The notes: generated by a model from the sequence alone, not told the origin. A stretch of 64,000 nucleotides of DNA from Citrobacter freundii (GCA_003243445.1 QFQQ01000033.1:4329-68328), one strand, 5' to 3'; shown: positions 50,273 to 59,398, numbered from the stretch's first letter. Translations and numbers: made by a program.

Positions 50273-50695
50273 AAGACAAATTTGATTTTGAATATGAATA
50301 TACGAAACTGCGCCGGGTTTTCTATCGTTAAACTACTAAGTAAGCCAACTTGCTGGTTATAACCTCAAAGCAGTTCGATGGCCGATGGCAGTTGACTACC
50401 AAGAGGCAAATTGCTTTTCTCAGGCTTCCTTCCCGTCTTTTCCCGCCTCCCGGTTTATTTTTTACCGGTAAGGCGGGAAGACGGGAAGAGCGAACAAAAG
50501 CAGCAGTTTAACTAAGCCAACTTGCCATTTAATTAAAGCATTATAGTAACCCGATGGCTGATGGCCGACTTGGTGCGATAGAACGGATATAATCCCGTAA
50601 TGGAGCGATGTAATGATTGATAAGATGCAGTACCTTCAGCCAAAAGAGAGAAATCGGCCATCGACCATCGGTCATCAGCCATCGATTTCAGGTCT
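50273..50695. other. 423-nt intergenic region with nested repeats
   Basis: The region has no gene. It holds a 13-base direct repeat TAAGCCAACTTGC (50341-50353 and 50513-50525), each copy followed 20-30 bases later by a vocabulary-A tract (50375-50390 and 50551-50569), an imperfect hairpin between the direct repeats (50430-50454 with 50464-50489, TTCCCGTC/GACGGGAA) and a vocabulary-A right arm (50653-50687). Confidence 0.65.
50551..50687. repeat. Periodic inverted repeat, vocabulary A (7-mer)
   Basis: Left arm 50551-50572 (GATGGCT, GATGGCC) and right arm 50653-50687 (CATCGAC, CATCGGT, CATCAGC, CATCGAT) face each other. The right arm ends nine bases before the GH43 stop codon. Confidence 0.75.
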
Positions 50696-51724
50696 CTAGC
50701 GTAATACATTCCGCTCTACACCTTCCCTTGTGATCACCACGGGTTTGATCATTCCCTTCTCATCAAAATACATTCTTTCGATGCAGGTTTCCCTCGAGTT
50801 GCCGCTTTTTTCTGTAAGCGGGCGGCGATGATAAACGATATACCACTGATCTTTCTTTTCATCATGGATCACCGAGTGGTGGCCCGCGCCATTGGCGATC
50901 GTGGAATCCTGTTGCAGGATCTTTCCAATCCTTTTGAAAGGACCAAAAGGCGAATCGGCCACGGCATATGCCACGGAATAGTCTGGCCCCGTCCAACCGC
51001 CTTCTGACCACATGAAATAATACTTTCCATTGCGGATGAACATGAACGGCCCTTCGACATAGCCTTCCGGTGTGATCTCTTTGAAGGTTGTACCGTCTTC
51101 AAAAGGAATAAAACCGGTGAAGTCCTTGTTCAGTTTGGCAACATTGCAATGTCTCCATCCGCCATAGAACAGATAATATTGACCATTGGCATCTTTGAAT
51201 GCAAACTGATCGATCGGCTGTGCACCGTTATAGAATTTACCGATCAATGGTTTGCCAAGATGATCACGGAATGGGCCCTCAGGTTTGTCCGCAACGCCAA
51301 CGCCGATCCCGCCGGTCTCATTATCATTTTGAATATCATTGGCGCCGAAGAACAGGTAATATTTTTTGTCTTTATAAACAATGGAGGGAGCCCACATTGC
51401 GCGTTTTGCCCATTTGATCGATGCGGTATCTATGACAGCCGGATGCTTTTTCCAGGTGATCAGATCTTTTGAAGAGAACGCATCCAGGAATACCTGCTTA
51501 TTATATGGAGCGGAAAATGTCGGGTAGATCCAATAGGTCTTATCAAAGATCACCGCCTCCGGGTCTGCATACCAGCCCGGGAACAAGGGATTGCCGGATC
51601 TGGCAGTATCTTTTTTTTGCTGCGCAAAAACCGAAATATTCAGCAGGATTGCAAATAGAATCAGGCAGGCTTGCGTAGCTTTGGGAACATAATTTCTTTT
51701 CATGCGATGATGCTGTTTATACAT
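50696..51724 (-). CDS. Glycoside hydrolase family 43 enzyme
   Basis: The 342-residue exported enzyme has a signal peptide ending SVFAQ (about residue 35) and a five-bladed beta-propeller of the GH43 (arabinosidase/xylosidase) type. Likely catalytic residues: Asp in NPLFPGWYADPEAV (base), Asp in AQPIDQFAF (pKa modulator) and Glu in GYVEGPFMF (acid). It would cleave arabinan or xylan side chains in the periplasm or outside. No SusC/SusD pair or other polysaccharide-utilisation gene is near, so it is an isolated hydrolase. A start at the second Met (51703) gives a shorter signal peptide and is equally possible. Confidence 0.85.
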   Translation of the reverse strand: MYKQHHRMKRNYVPKATQACLILFAILLNISVFAQQKKDTARSGNPLFPGWYADPEAVIFDKTYWIYPTFSAPYNKQVFLDAFSSKDLITWKKHPAVIDTASIKWAKRAMWAPSIVYKDKKYYLFFGANDIQNDNETGGIGVGVADKPEGPFRDHLGKPLIGKFYNGAQPIDQFAFKDANGQYYLFYGGWRHCNVAKLNKDFTGFIPFEDGTTFKEITPEGYVEGPFMFIRNGKYYFMWSEGGWTGPDYSVAYAVADSPFGPFKRIGKILQQDSTIANGAGHHSVIHDEKKDQWYIVYHRRPLTEKSGNSRETCIERMYFDEKGMIKPVVITREGVERNVLR

Positions 51725-51875
51725 TTTGACTAAAGTACGGAATTATCCCGTTGGGTTACCGATTGCCACCGTTGCAACAGGAACATCACAGCCGGGAAGA
51801 TGATCTCCAAACTTGTATTGAACGGCATTCATGCGCAGGAAGAGTACTGATTAAATAACAGTTCAAGCTCCGGTT

Positions 51876-52799
51876 ATGGCGACCATATTAATTACAGGCG
51901 GAACGGGTCTCATTGGCAAGGCGCTTTCCGCTTCTCTGGCAGAGAACGGTCATAAGGTCATCATTCTTACACGTGATCCTTCGAAGCATCAACCACAACA
52001 AAATATCCGTTACGCAAGCTGGGATATCAACCGCCAGACGATTGATAAAGATGCGATCTCTTCCGCTGATCATATCATTCACCTGGCAGGTGCCGGTGTG
52101 GCGGAAAAACGATGGACCGATGCCCGGAAAAAGGAGATCATCGACAGCCGTGTTAAAAGCAGTGAACTGCTAATAAAGGCGTTGAGGGAAAACTCCAATC
52201 ATGTTCAGTCGGTGATCAGTTCGTCTGCAATAGGCTGGTATGGTCCCGATCCGCAAATACCCAATCCAAGACCATTTACGGAAGAAGACAATGCTGCTCC
52301 TGGTTTTCTTGGCGATACCTGTCTGAAATGGGAAAAGAGCATTGAACCGGTAACAACACTTGGAAAGAGGCTGGTCATCATGCGCACGGGAATTGTATTG
52401 AGTAAAGAAGGTGGTGCGCTTGCGGAATTTAAAAAGCCTGTGAAATTCGGTGTGGCGGCCATTCTTGGCAGTGGAAACCAGGTCATCAGCTGGATCCATA
52501 TTGATGATCTGGTAAGAATGTATATTAAATGCATCGATGAAGAGAAAATGCAGGGTGTGTTCAACGCCGTTGCTCCAAAACCGGTTTCAAACAGTGAGCT
52601 TACAACAAAGCTGGCGAAAGAGGTAAAGGGTAAATTTTATATTCCACTGCATGTTCCGGTTTTTGTATTGAAAATGATGCTGGGAGAGATGAGTGTTGAA
52701 GTATTGAAAAGTGCAACAGTAAGTTCAGTGAAAATGCATCTTGCTGATTTTACTTTTTTATATCCGACGATTGATGCGGCATTGCCGGTGCTTATATAG
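51876..52799 (+). CDS. TIGR01777-family NAD-dependent epimerase (copy 2)
   Basis: The 307-residue protein has the same family features as the copy at 5.1-6.0 kb: the nucleotide loop ILITGGTGLIGKALS, IIHLAGAGVAEKRWTDARKKEIIDSRVKS, SSSAIGWYGPDPQ, SWIHIDDLVRMYIKCI and the C-terminal DUF1731-like part (FYIPLHVPVFVLKMMLGEMSVEVLKSATVSS). This copy is the more canonical one, with the KEIIDSRV and GEMSVEVL motifs typical of the family; copy 1 is more diverged. Substrate unknown. It stands alone and has no TTTCA-N8-TGAAA palindrome. Confidence 0.88.
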   Translation: MATILITGGTGLIGKALSASLAENGHKVIILTRDPSKHQPQQNIRYASWDINRQTIDKDAISSADHIIHLAGAGVAEKRWTDARKKEIIDSRVKSSELLIKALRENSNHVQSVISSSAIGWYGPDPQIPNPRPFTEEDNAAPGFLGDTCLKWEKSIEPVTTLGKRLVIMRTGIVLSKEGGALAEFKKPVKFGVAAILGSGNQVISWIHIDDLVRMYIKCIDEEKMQGVFNAVAPKPVSNSELTTKLAKEVKGKFYIPLHVPVFVLKMMLGEMSVEVLKSATVSSVKMHLADFTFLYPTIDAALPVLI

Positions 52800-52961
52800 C
52801 TGTGAGACGCTTACTCTTCGCAATGTATAAGTAATTTGTTGTAATGTGCGTCTGCCAGTCAAACTGAAATAAATCATCATTTATCTTTCTAATATAAAGA
52901 AAATCCGATTTTTAATTATCTCAATCTGCATAAGCATCCTGGGTCCCGGATCGATGTCCGC

Positions 52962-53077
52962 GGTAAACTGCCTTGTCATCCCGGGTCTGCGTCGTTTGCG
53001 ATTGTTATCGTCTCAAACTTGACCGCCCGGGATGACAGTAGTTTACCCCAGACTTTGATCCGTGCCCCGGGATGACA
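52962..53077. repeat. Inverted CCCGGGATGACA repeat, three copies
   Basis: The arm 52962-52985 (GGTAAACT..GTCATCCCGGG) faces 53026-53047 (CCCGGGATGACA..AGTTTACC), and a third, partial copy CCCCGGGATGACA is at 53065-53077. The core resembles the widespread GTCATCCCGG..CCGGGATGAC intergenic repeats of other bacteria. Word period and composition differ from vocabularies A-F. Confidence 0.75.
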
Positions 53078-53214
53078 ACGAGTCTTTCCTTTGTGTTCAA
53101 ACAGATGAAGGGAATGTCATAGCGGATCTAAAAGCTTATGCAAAACCAGATTCCTCAATAGGCTTTAAACACTGATCATTATCCAAAATGTTTTTAAGGT
53201 TAATGCTTAGCAAT

Positions 53215-53244
53215 AAAAAAGGACCCGTAATCAGGTCCTTTTTT
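53215..53244 (-). terminator. Intrinsic terminator of the M16 peptidase operon
   Basis: A perfect 11-bp stem, A6GGACC with GGTCCT6, has an 8-base loop; it works for the minus strand and, by symmetry, also for the + strand TIGR01777 gene. Confidence 0.92.
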
Positions 53245-53263
53245 CTAATAGTTCAATATCATC

Positions 53264-54604
53264 TTAGAATGCCTTCTTCTCAGCCGGCATCTTCGGTGTT
53301 TCTTTCTGTGTATACATTGTAGGCGTTACTTTTTTAGGATCGCCCTGGTATACCCAGGTAATGTTGTTGATGTATTTATTGAACGCAGCATTCATTTGTG
53401 CCAGCGTTACCTTGTCTACTTCTTCTTTAAGTCTGATCGCTCTTTTCCAATCGCCGAACAATACTTCGTTTGAAGCCATTGACGCAGCCTGTGCTTCATT
53501 GGTTTCATTACGATAGTAAATACCGGTAAGGAAGCCTGTTTTTTCATTCTTCAGTTCGTCTTCGGTGAAGCCGTCTTTTTTTACCTTATCGATCAGTCCA
53601 CGTGCCACTGCAATATACTTATCGGGCTCGGTTGTGGTAACAGAAAGTGTTGCGTATGGAGTTGTACCGCCATTGAACCATGCCTGTGGTGCATAGGATA
53701 AACCATGTTTGCTGCGAACTTCCAGGAAGTGTTTGTTGGCAAAGATGTTCATTGCGAGTGAGAACGCGGTGTAATCAGCTGTTCCGGGCAGAGGACCGCT
53801 GGCAATGCCTCTCACATAGTTGGTGGCGTTTGCTCTTTCTTCTTCCTTGAATGAATTTGCCGCTGGAGTATAGCTTTTCTTTTGCTCAACAAAAGGCTTT
53901 CCGGCAGGAACTTTTGCCAGCAGATCTTTTACGCTTTTTTCAATCACAGCTTTATCAAGATCGGCCACGATGATGATCACCAGTCTTGAACGTGTAAATA
54001 CAGATTGCCAGTATTTTTTTGTAACCTCAGGCGTTAAAGCCGTGATGGAAGCAACAGTTCCGTTTGGCTCTTTTGCATAATTGGTTCCTGCAAATGCAGT
54101 TTGTTTGGCGAGTTTATTGATCGCATTGTCAGGGCTTGATTCGTTTGCGCGCAGGTTATTGATCGCATCCTGTTTGATGCGTTCGAATTCCTTTGCGTCG
54201 AATTTTGGAATCGTCAACGCATCTGTATACAAAGGCCATACAGTTTCAAAGTCGCTTTTGATACAATTGAGACTGAAAGAGGCGAAATCCATTCCTGAGT
54301 TGCCGCCGATATAAGCACTTACCTTGTCAAGTTTATCTTTGAAACTGTTCTTGTCATCTTTCGTTGTACCGCATTCGGTCAATGCGTCGATGGCGAGGTT
54401 TTCGATTCCGGCCTGTGCGGCAGTGTAGTTTTGTGTACCGCCTTTGAGCACGGTTTGAATTACCACGATATCATTGCCGCTCGGCTGAACGATCACTTTC
54501 ACACCATTGACCGTCATTTCATAAGGTTTTGCCTGTTGAGCAAACACCGTGAAGGGCGTCGCCATCGCGAACAGGTAAAATGTATATTGAAAAATCTTTT
54601 TCAT
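53264..54604 (-). CDS. M16 family peptidase homologue, catalytically inactive subunit
   Basis: The 446-residue exported protein has a signal peptide ending FAQ (about residue 22) and two M16-type domains. The zinc motif HxxEH is replaced: the equivalent place reads AGIENLAIDALTECGT, with no histidine. The second domain is intact in fold (SRLVIIIVADLDKAVIEKSVKDLL, LEVRSKHGLSYAPQAWF). Such inactive partners pair with an active M16 subunit, like the mitochondrial processing peptidase alpha chain. The active subunit is encoded 52 nt upstream. Confidence 0.88.
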   Translation of the reverse strand: MKKIFQYTFYLFAMATPFTVFAQQAKPYEMTVNGVKVIVQPSGNDIVVIQTVLKGGTQNYTAAQAGIENLAIDALTECGTTKDDKNSFKDKLDKVSAYIGGNSGMDFASFSLNCIKSDFETVWPLYTDALTIPKFDAKEFERIKQDAINNLRANESSPDNAINKLAKQTAFAGTNYAKEPNGTVASITALTPEVTKKYWQSVFTRSRLVIIIVADLDKAVIEKSVKDLLAKVPAGKPFVEQKKSYTPAANSFKEEERANATNYVRGIASGPLPGTADYTAFSLAMNIFANKHFLEVRSKHGLSYAPQAWFNGGTTPYATLSVTTTEPDKYIAVARGLIDKVKKDGFTEDELKNEKTGFLTGIYYRNETNEAQAASMASNEVLFGDWKRAIRLKEEVDKVTLAQMNAAFNKYINNITWVYQGDPKKVTPTMYTQKETPKMPAEKKAF

Positions 54605-54656
54605 CCGTAATATTTTTAGTTTATGCTGATGGTTGATCAGTCAATTTGCAGATACA

Positions 54657-56018
54657 TTAGTTTTTGAAAAATTCTTCCGGCTTCAATTGTTTGTTCATCT
54701 CTTCATTGATGATCATGCCGGCTACGAATGGTTTACCGATCACATATTTTTTCAGGTAAGCCTGAATGTCTGCACGTGAGATGTTCATCAATGCCTTCAT
54801 GTAATCTGTATAATAATCCAGTGAAGCGCTGCACCACCAGAATGTAAGTGAACTGCTCAATGCAGATGGCTTTTCATTCTGACGGATAAAGTTGCGGCGC
54901 AGGATATCTTTTGCAGTCTGCAATTGCTCATCAGTAAAGTAATCAGCATCCGCCATATGACTTACCTGGTTGTTCAGCTCCGCAGTGAACTCTTTCAGCT
55001 TGCCGGGGTTTGGAACGGCAAATATTGTTACAGGTCCGACATGTGCAGCAGTCTGGTAAGAAACACCGGCATAGCTTGCAAGACCTTTATCAACGATCGC
55101 CTGTTGCCATTTGGATGAATTCAAACCAAGTACGGTTGAGAATACATCAGCGGCCAGGGTTCCGATCGAATCGGTTCCTGTGCTTGGACCCTGCCAAACA
55201 TACATCAGGTAAGGTGTTTGTGCAATGGATGACTGTGTGATGATGTATTCAGTTTTCTCAATCGGTTTGAAATCCGGGATCGGGAATTTTTCATGCGGAT
55301 CAAAGCCGCTGCTTTTCCAGTCTCCAAAGATTGCTTTTGCTTTTGCAAAAGCGTCTGTTGGATTTACGTCGCCTGTAATTACAAGCAATGAGTTATTGGG
55401 AAAATAGTATTTGTCTTTGATGATCATCATCTTTTCCGGCGTAGCGGTATTAATGATATCATGATCACCGATCGGGTTTTTGCGGGTGAAGAGATCGCCC
55501 CATACTTTTTTATTGACCGCCATGGATAGTTGAAATCCGGGATCGCTTTCTGCGCGCTGGAATTCACCATCTACTACCGGTCTCTCTTTTTGCATGTCTT
55601 CCGTGCGGTAGACCGGGAAGCGGATCGCGGCATTCATAAATTTCAGACCAGCGGTCAAACTGTCTTTGTCAAACGTAAAGAAATAGTTGACACGTTCACC
55701 ACCGGTTGTGCCATTCCAGATCATACCAAGTTCTTCCGTGCGTTTGATGAACTTTTCCTGATCGGGATAATCTTTATTTGCTTTGAAGAACATGTGCTCA
55801 AACAAATGCGACAAGCCACTGTATTCGGGTCCTTCAGTGTATGCACCATTTTTTACAGCGATTTCGATTGTTGCCAGCGGTACTTTGTGGTTTTCAATAA
55901 CGACTACTTCCAGCCCATTGTCCAGTTTCTGCCAGAAATAATGATCAGGTAGTCTTGGTTGAGAGAATGCAGTAATGCTGCTGACCAGCATTGCTGCTAC
56001 AAATAATTGCTTATTCAT
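54657..56018 (-). CDS. M16 family zinc peptidase, active subunit
   Basis: The 453-residue exported protein has a signal peptide ending AFSQ (about residue 20) and the inverted zinc motif HLFEH at 71-75 (His71, Glu74 as base, His75), with the third ligand expected in the GEFQRAESDP region near 155. LDNGLEVVVIENHKVPLATIEIAVKNGAYTE and the second domain (LVITGDVNPTDAFAKAKAIFGDW) are typical. It should degrade peptides in the periplasm together with the inactive subunit encoded directly downstream. Confidence 0.9.
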   Translation of the reverse strand: MNKQLFVAAMLVSSITAFSQPRLPDHYFWQKLDNGLEVVVIENHKVPLATIEIAVKNGAYTEGPEYSGLSHLFEHMFFKANKDYPDQEKFIKRTEELGMIWNGTTGGERVNYFFTFDKDSLTAGLKFMNAAIRFPVYRTEDMQKERPVVDGEFQRAESDPGFQLSMAVNKKVWGDLFTRKNPIGDHDIINTATPEKMMIIKDKYYFPNNSLLVITGDVNPTDAFAKAKAIFGDWKSSGFDPHEKFPIPDFKPIEKTEYIITQSSIAQTPYLMYVWQGPSTGTDSIGTLAADVFSTVLGLNSSKWQQAIVDKGLASYAGVSYQTAAHVGPVTIFAVPNPGKLKEFTAELNNQVSHMADADYFTDEQLQTAKDILRRNFIRQNEKPSALSSSLTFWWCSASLDYYTDYMKALMNISRADIQAYLKKYVIGKPFVAGMIINEEMNKQLKPEEFFKN

Positions 56019-56172
56019 AGAAAAATAATTGAACCTGTACAGTACAGGTGGTTAAGGGATGGAGGGGAAGGTACGAAGGCCGGAAAATATTTAACCCCTG
56101 TTTTTACAGGATAATCTGCGAAAATTTAATAGCGGTGATAAAGAAGGATGCCCGGTTCTTATTCGGGATATT

Positions 56173-56829
56173 TCAGGTCAATTCAGAATGATCCGGATGC
56201 CAGATACTGGAGAAATCGCCGACAATAGCATAATTATCTTTCCAGTTGAGCTTTGATAGTTTCAGGAGGGCAATATCTTCCGCTCTCACTTTGCGGTGAA
56301 CAGGATTCATTGTTCCGCCATTTGTATTATCACCGGCCCTTGCGGCTGGGTTATACTGATATTCGGCATCAACGATGGTACCGCGTGGATACATAATGCC
56401 CGGAGTGCCCTCGCCGCGGATATCGAGGATGGAAGGATGATCCAATCCGATCGTATGGCCGTATTCGTGTGCAGCGGTAGTGGAACCTTTATAAAGATTG
56501 TCTTTTTTAAAATAACCGGTGTTACAACCGAGGCCATCCACAAAGGAGATATTACCGCTGGCAAAATTTTCTATCCGGAAGTAATTGTTTCTCGGGTCGG
56601 TATTTTCAAATATTTCTTCGGGAGTAAGCACGGGATTGAATGCTGCAGTGATGTTGAATATCAGGCGATGGTCATTTCGTTTGAAGTAAACGATCGCCCT
56701 CGGCTCATTCCACATATCTTCTATCTCAGCACGTATATCTTCTGTGATGACTGCATCAGCAGCACCTCCATAGGTGATGATATGGGAGTGAAGAATGAGT
56801 TCATTGTTGATCAGTTCCAGAATACCCAT
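56173..56829 (-). CDS. Matrixin-like metalloprotease without visible signal peptide
   Basis: The roughly 218-residue protein carries a complete metzincin zinc motif HEYGHTIGLDH and a Met-turn GIMYP about 15 residues later, in a single catalytic domain. Nothing like a signal peptide precedes it (start MGILELINNELILHSHIITYGG), so it would act inside the cell or leave by a non-Sec route. An in-frame TTG further upstream (56856) lies in repeat sequence and adds FYFLLCL, which merely looks hydrophobic. The protein is small for the family and has no propeptide. A vocabulary-C hairpin separates it from the FadB-like gene upstream. Confidence 0.75.
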   Translation of the reverse strand: MGILELINNELILHSHIITYGGAADAVITEDIRAEIEDMWNEPRAIVYFKRNDHRLIFNITAAFNPVLTPEEIFENTDPRNNYFRIENFASGNISFVDGLGCNTGYFKKDNLYKGSTTAAHEYGHTIGLDHPSILDIRGEGTPGIMYPRGTIVDAEYQYNPAARAGDNTNGGTMNPVHRKVRAEDIALLKLSKLNWKDNYAIVGDFSSIWHPDHSELT

Positions 56830-56835
56830 GAGGCA

Positions 56836-56941
56836 AAGTAAAAAGTAAAAATTCAAAAGTAAAAAATAAACCCTGCCCGATAGAATATACGATTCTGATA
56901 GCAGGGTTTATTTTTTACTTTTTACTTTTGAATTTTGACTT
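56836..56941. repeat. Periodic inverted repeat, vocabulary C (7-mer), enclosing a terminator
   Basis: Left arm 56836-56876 and right arm 56901-56941 agree at 36 of 41 positions; differences arise because AAAAGTA and AAAATTC words are in a different order in the two arms. The inner part AAACCCTGC/GCAGGGTTT makes a GC stem followed by a T-run on the minus strand. The right arm reaches into the stop codon of the FadB-like gene. Confidence 0.9.
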
Positions 56942-59318
56942 AATTCCTGACTGGTTTCCCACTCTTCAGCACACTCTGTATCCGCTCCAGCGTTTTCTTT
57001 TCTCCGCAAAGCGAAAGGAACGCTTCTCTTTCCAGATCAAGTAAATATTGTTCTGATACAAGACTTTGTTCACTGAGATCACCGCCACACATTACATAAG
57101 CAAGTTTCTTTGCTACCACTACATCATGATCTGTCGCATAGTTTGCACGCCACATACCATTAATGCCGGCATATAATGCCCCGAGTGCAGAACGGCCGAG
57201 CACGCGGACATCTTTTCGCTGAACAGGTGTGGTATAACCGCTGTCAAAAATTTCGATCACTGATTTCTTTGCTTCAGCGATCCTTCTGCCCTGGTTCACT
57301 ACCACTTCGTCAAGACCTTTGCGGTAAACACCGATATTGAATCCTTCCGCAGCTGATGTCGCTACTTTTGCAGTGGCGATCGTGAGGAATCTGTTCTTCA
57401 GTGTAATTGTTTCAGGTTCATCTTCATGCATTTCATCAGATGCGCGCAATACAAACTCTTTTGTACCGCCGCCGCCCGGGATCAAGCCAACGCCCAATTC
57501 CACAAGGCCTGTATAGGTTTCCGCAGCGGGACAAACCTTGTCTGCATGCAAACTCATTTCACAGGCGCCGCCGAGGGCCAATCCGTGCGGGGCAACAACA
57601 ACGGGCACGGCAGAATAACGCACGCGCATCATTGTATTCTGGAATAAACGGATCGCCATGTCCAGCTCATCATATTCCTGTTCGATGGCCAGCATAAAGA
57701 TCATACCCACATTCGCTCCTGCAGAAAAGTTTGCTCCTTCATTCGCGATCACCAGGCCTTTCGCTCCTTTTTCTGCTTTTTCAATCGCTGTCTGTATACC
57801 TGATAATACATCACCACCAATGCTTCCCATTTTTGTTGCCCATTGCAGGCCTAATACATCATTTCCAAGATCATACAATTTGCAACTTGAGTTTTTCCAG
57901 ACCAGCTTATCCTGGTAATTGCTCATGATGATAAATGATTCACCACCGGGAATTGCTTTGTATGTTTTAGAAGAAGGATCATAGCTGAGCTTTCTTCCGT
58001 TTTCAATTTTGAAGAACGATTTATTACCGGCGGCCAGCATTTCATCTACCCATGGTGCTGGCTGATAACCGGCATCTTTCATTGCCTTCACCGTTTTTTC
58101 AACGCCCAATACATCCCAGCTTTCAAACGCGCCGATCTCCCAGCCGAAGCCAGCCATCATAGCATCATCCACGCGGTATAATTCGTCGCTGATCTCCGGA
58201 ATGCGATGGGAGATATATGCGAATAATCCATAGTGGAAATGCCGGTAGAATTCGCCGCCTTTATCAGGACTGCCCACCAGCATCTTCAGGCGCTGTTGCA
58301 GATCATCTACTGGTTTCGCCGCTTCAAGTGATGCAAACTTTGGTTTTACCCTTGGCTTGTATTCAAATGTTTTAAGATCGAGTGTATAGATCTCCTTTTC
58401 ACCTTTCTCACCTTTTCGTTTGGAGAAAAAACCCTGGCCGGTCTTATCGCCAAGCCAGTTATTCTCTACCATTTTATTCAGCCATGCAGGGATCTTGAAT
58501 GAATCCCTGGCTTCATCGTTCGGGCAGTTATCATACACACCTTTAGCCACTTTCACGAGTGTATCAATACCCACAACATCCGCTGTGCGGAATGTCGCAG
58601 ATTTAGGACGGCCTATTACCGGACCAGTCAGCGCATCTACTTCATCAATGCTAAGACCAAGTTTATCAACGAGCCCGAATATCGCCATGATGCCATATAC
58701 GCCGATACGGTTTGCGATGAATGCAGGCGTGTCTTTACAAAGCACCGTGGTTTTGCCAAGAATAAGATCACCATAGTGCATCAGGAATTCCACAACATCC
58801 TTGTCGGTATGCGGAGTAGGAATAATTTCCAGCAAACGGAGATAACGCGGCGGATTGAAAAAGTGGGAGCCACAGAAATGTTTTTTAAAGTCTTCACTTC
58901 TGCCTTCGGCCATCAGGTGAATGGGGATACCCGATGTATTGGAAGTAACAAGTGTACCGGGTTTGCGGAACTGTTCAACCTTATCGTAAATGATCTTCTT
59001 TATATCCAGCCTTTCCACCACCACTTCGATCACCCAATCACAGCCGGCAATGTCTTTCATGTTATCATCAAAATTTCCGGTGGTGATCTTCTTTACCACA
59101 TCTTTATGATAAACCGGGGAGGGGTTGCTTTTTATCGCAGCCGTTAATGCGTCATTTACCAGTTTATTTCTTTCGGAAAGTTTAGTGCTTTCTGTTGCTT
59201 CTTTCGGCACCATATCAAGCAATAACACCTGTACTCCAACACCTGCAAAATGGCAGGCGATCCGTGAACCCATTACCCCGCTTCCCAATACAGCCACTTT
59301 CTTAATGATCCTGTTCAT
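56940..59318 (-). CDS. 3-hydroxyacyl-CoA dehydrogenase / enoyl-CoA hydratase fusion (FadB-like)
   Basis: The 792-residue fatty-acid beta-oxidation enzyme has 3-hydroxyacyl-CoA dehydrogenase at the N-terminus (NAD loop VAVLGSGVMGSRIACHFAGVG, residues 9-29; SNTSGIPIHLMAE; the CGSHFFNPPRYLRLLEIIP signature) and the C-terminal dehydrogenase domain at about 195-430. A crotonase-type enoyl-CoA hydratase domain follows (about 470-680, VIANEGANFSAGANVGMIF; HGLALGGACEMSLHADKV; GLIPGGGGTKEF). This order is the reverse of E. coli FadB and is usual in Bacteroidota and Gram-positive FadN types. No thiolase or acyl-CoA dehydrogenase gene is adjacent. Confidence 0.9.
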   Translation of the reverse strand: MNRIIKKVAVLGSGVMGSRIACHFAGVGVQVLLLDMVPKEATESTKLSERNKLVNDALTAAIKSNPSPVYHKDVVKKITTGNFDDNMKDIAGCDWVIEVVVERLDIKKIIYDKVEQFRKPGTLVTSNTSGIPIHLMAEGRSEDFKKHFCGSHFFNPPRYLRLLEIIPTPHTDKDVVEFLMHYGDLILGKTTVLCKDTPAFIANRIGVYGIMAIFGLVDKLGLSIDEVDALTGPVIGRPKSATFRTADVVGIDTLVKVAKGVYDNCPNDEARDSFKIPAWLNKMVENNWLGDKTGQGFFSKRKGEKGEKEIYTLDLKTFEYKPRVKPKFASLEAAKPVDDLQQRLKMLVGSPDKGGEFYRHFHYGLFAYISHRIPEISDELYRVDDAMMAGFGWEIGAFESWDVLGVEKTVKAMKDAGYQPAPWVDEMLAAGNKSFFKIENGRKLSYDPSSKTYKAIPGGESFIIMSNYQDKLVWKNSSCKLYDLGNDVLGLQWATKMGSIGGDVLSGIQTAIEKAEKGAKGLVIANEGANFSAGANVGMIFMLAIEQEYDELDMAIRLFQNTMMRVRYSAVPVVVAPHGLALGGACEMSLHADKVCPAAETYTGLVELGVGLIPGGGGTKEFVLRASDEMHEDEPETITLKNRFLTIATAKVATSAAEGFNIGVYRKGLDEVVVNQGRRIAEAKKSVIEIFDSGYTTPVQRKDVRVLGRSALGALYAGINGMWRANYATDHDVVVAKKLAYVMCGGDLSEQSLVSEQYLLDLEREAFLSLCGEKKTLERIQSVLKSGKPVRN

Positions 59319-59398
59319 ATAGCGTATTTAAAAAATTAGTTAGCTAAACAACTATTTTGTAATCCGAAGGTAATTCTTTTTTTGAAAGGGGAGAAGGA

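Larger units (their letters stand above)
52800..53263. other. 464-nt intergenic region between convergent genes
   Basis: No gene is seen. The first 120 bases and the stretch 53090-53210 are AT-rich without structure. The middle holds the CCCGGGATGACA repeat group, and the end holds the terminator of the M16 operon. Confidence 0.6.
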
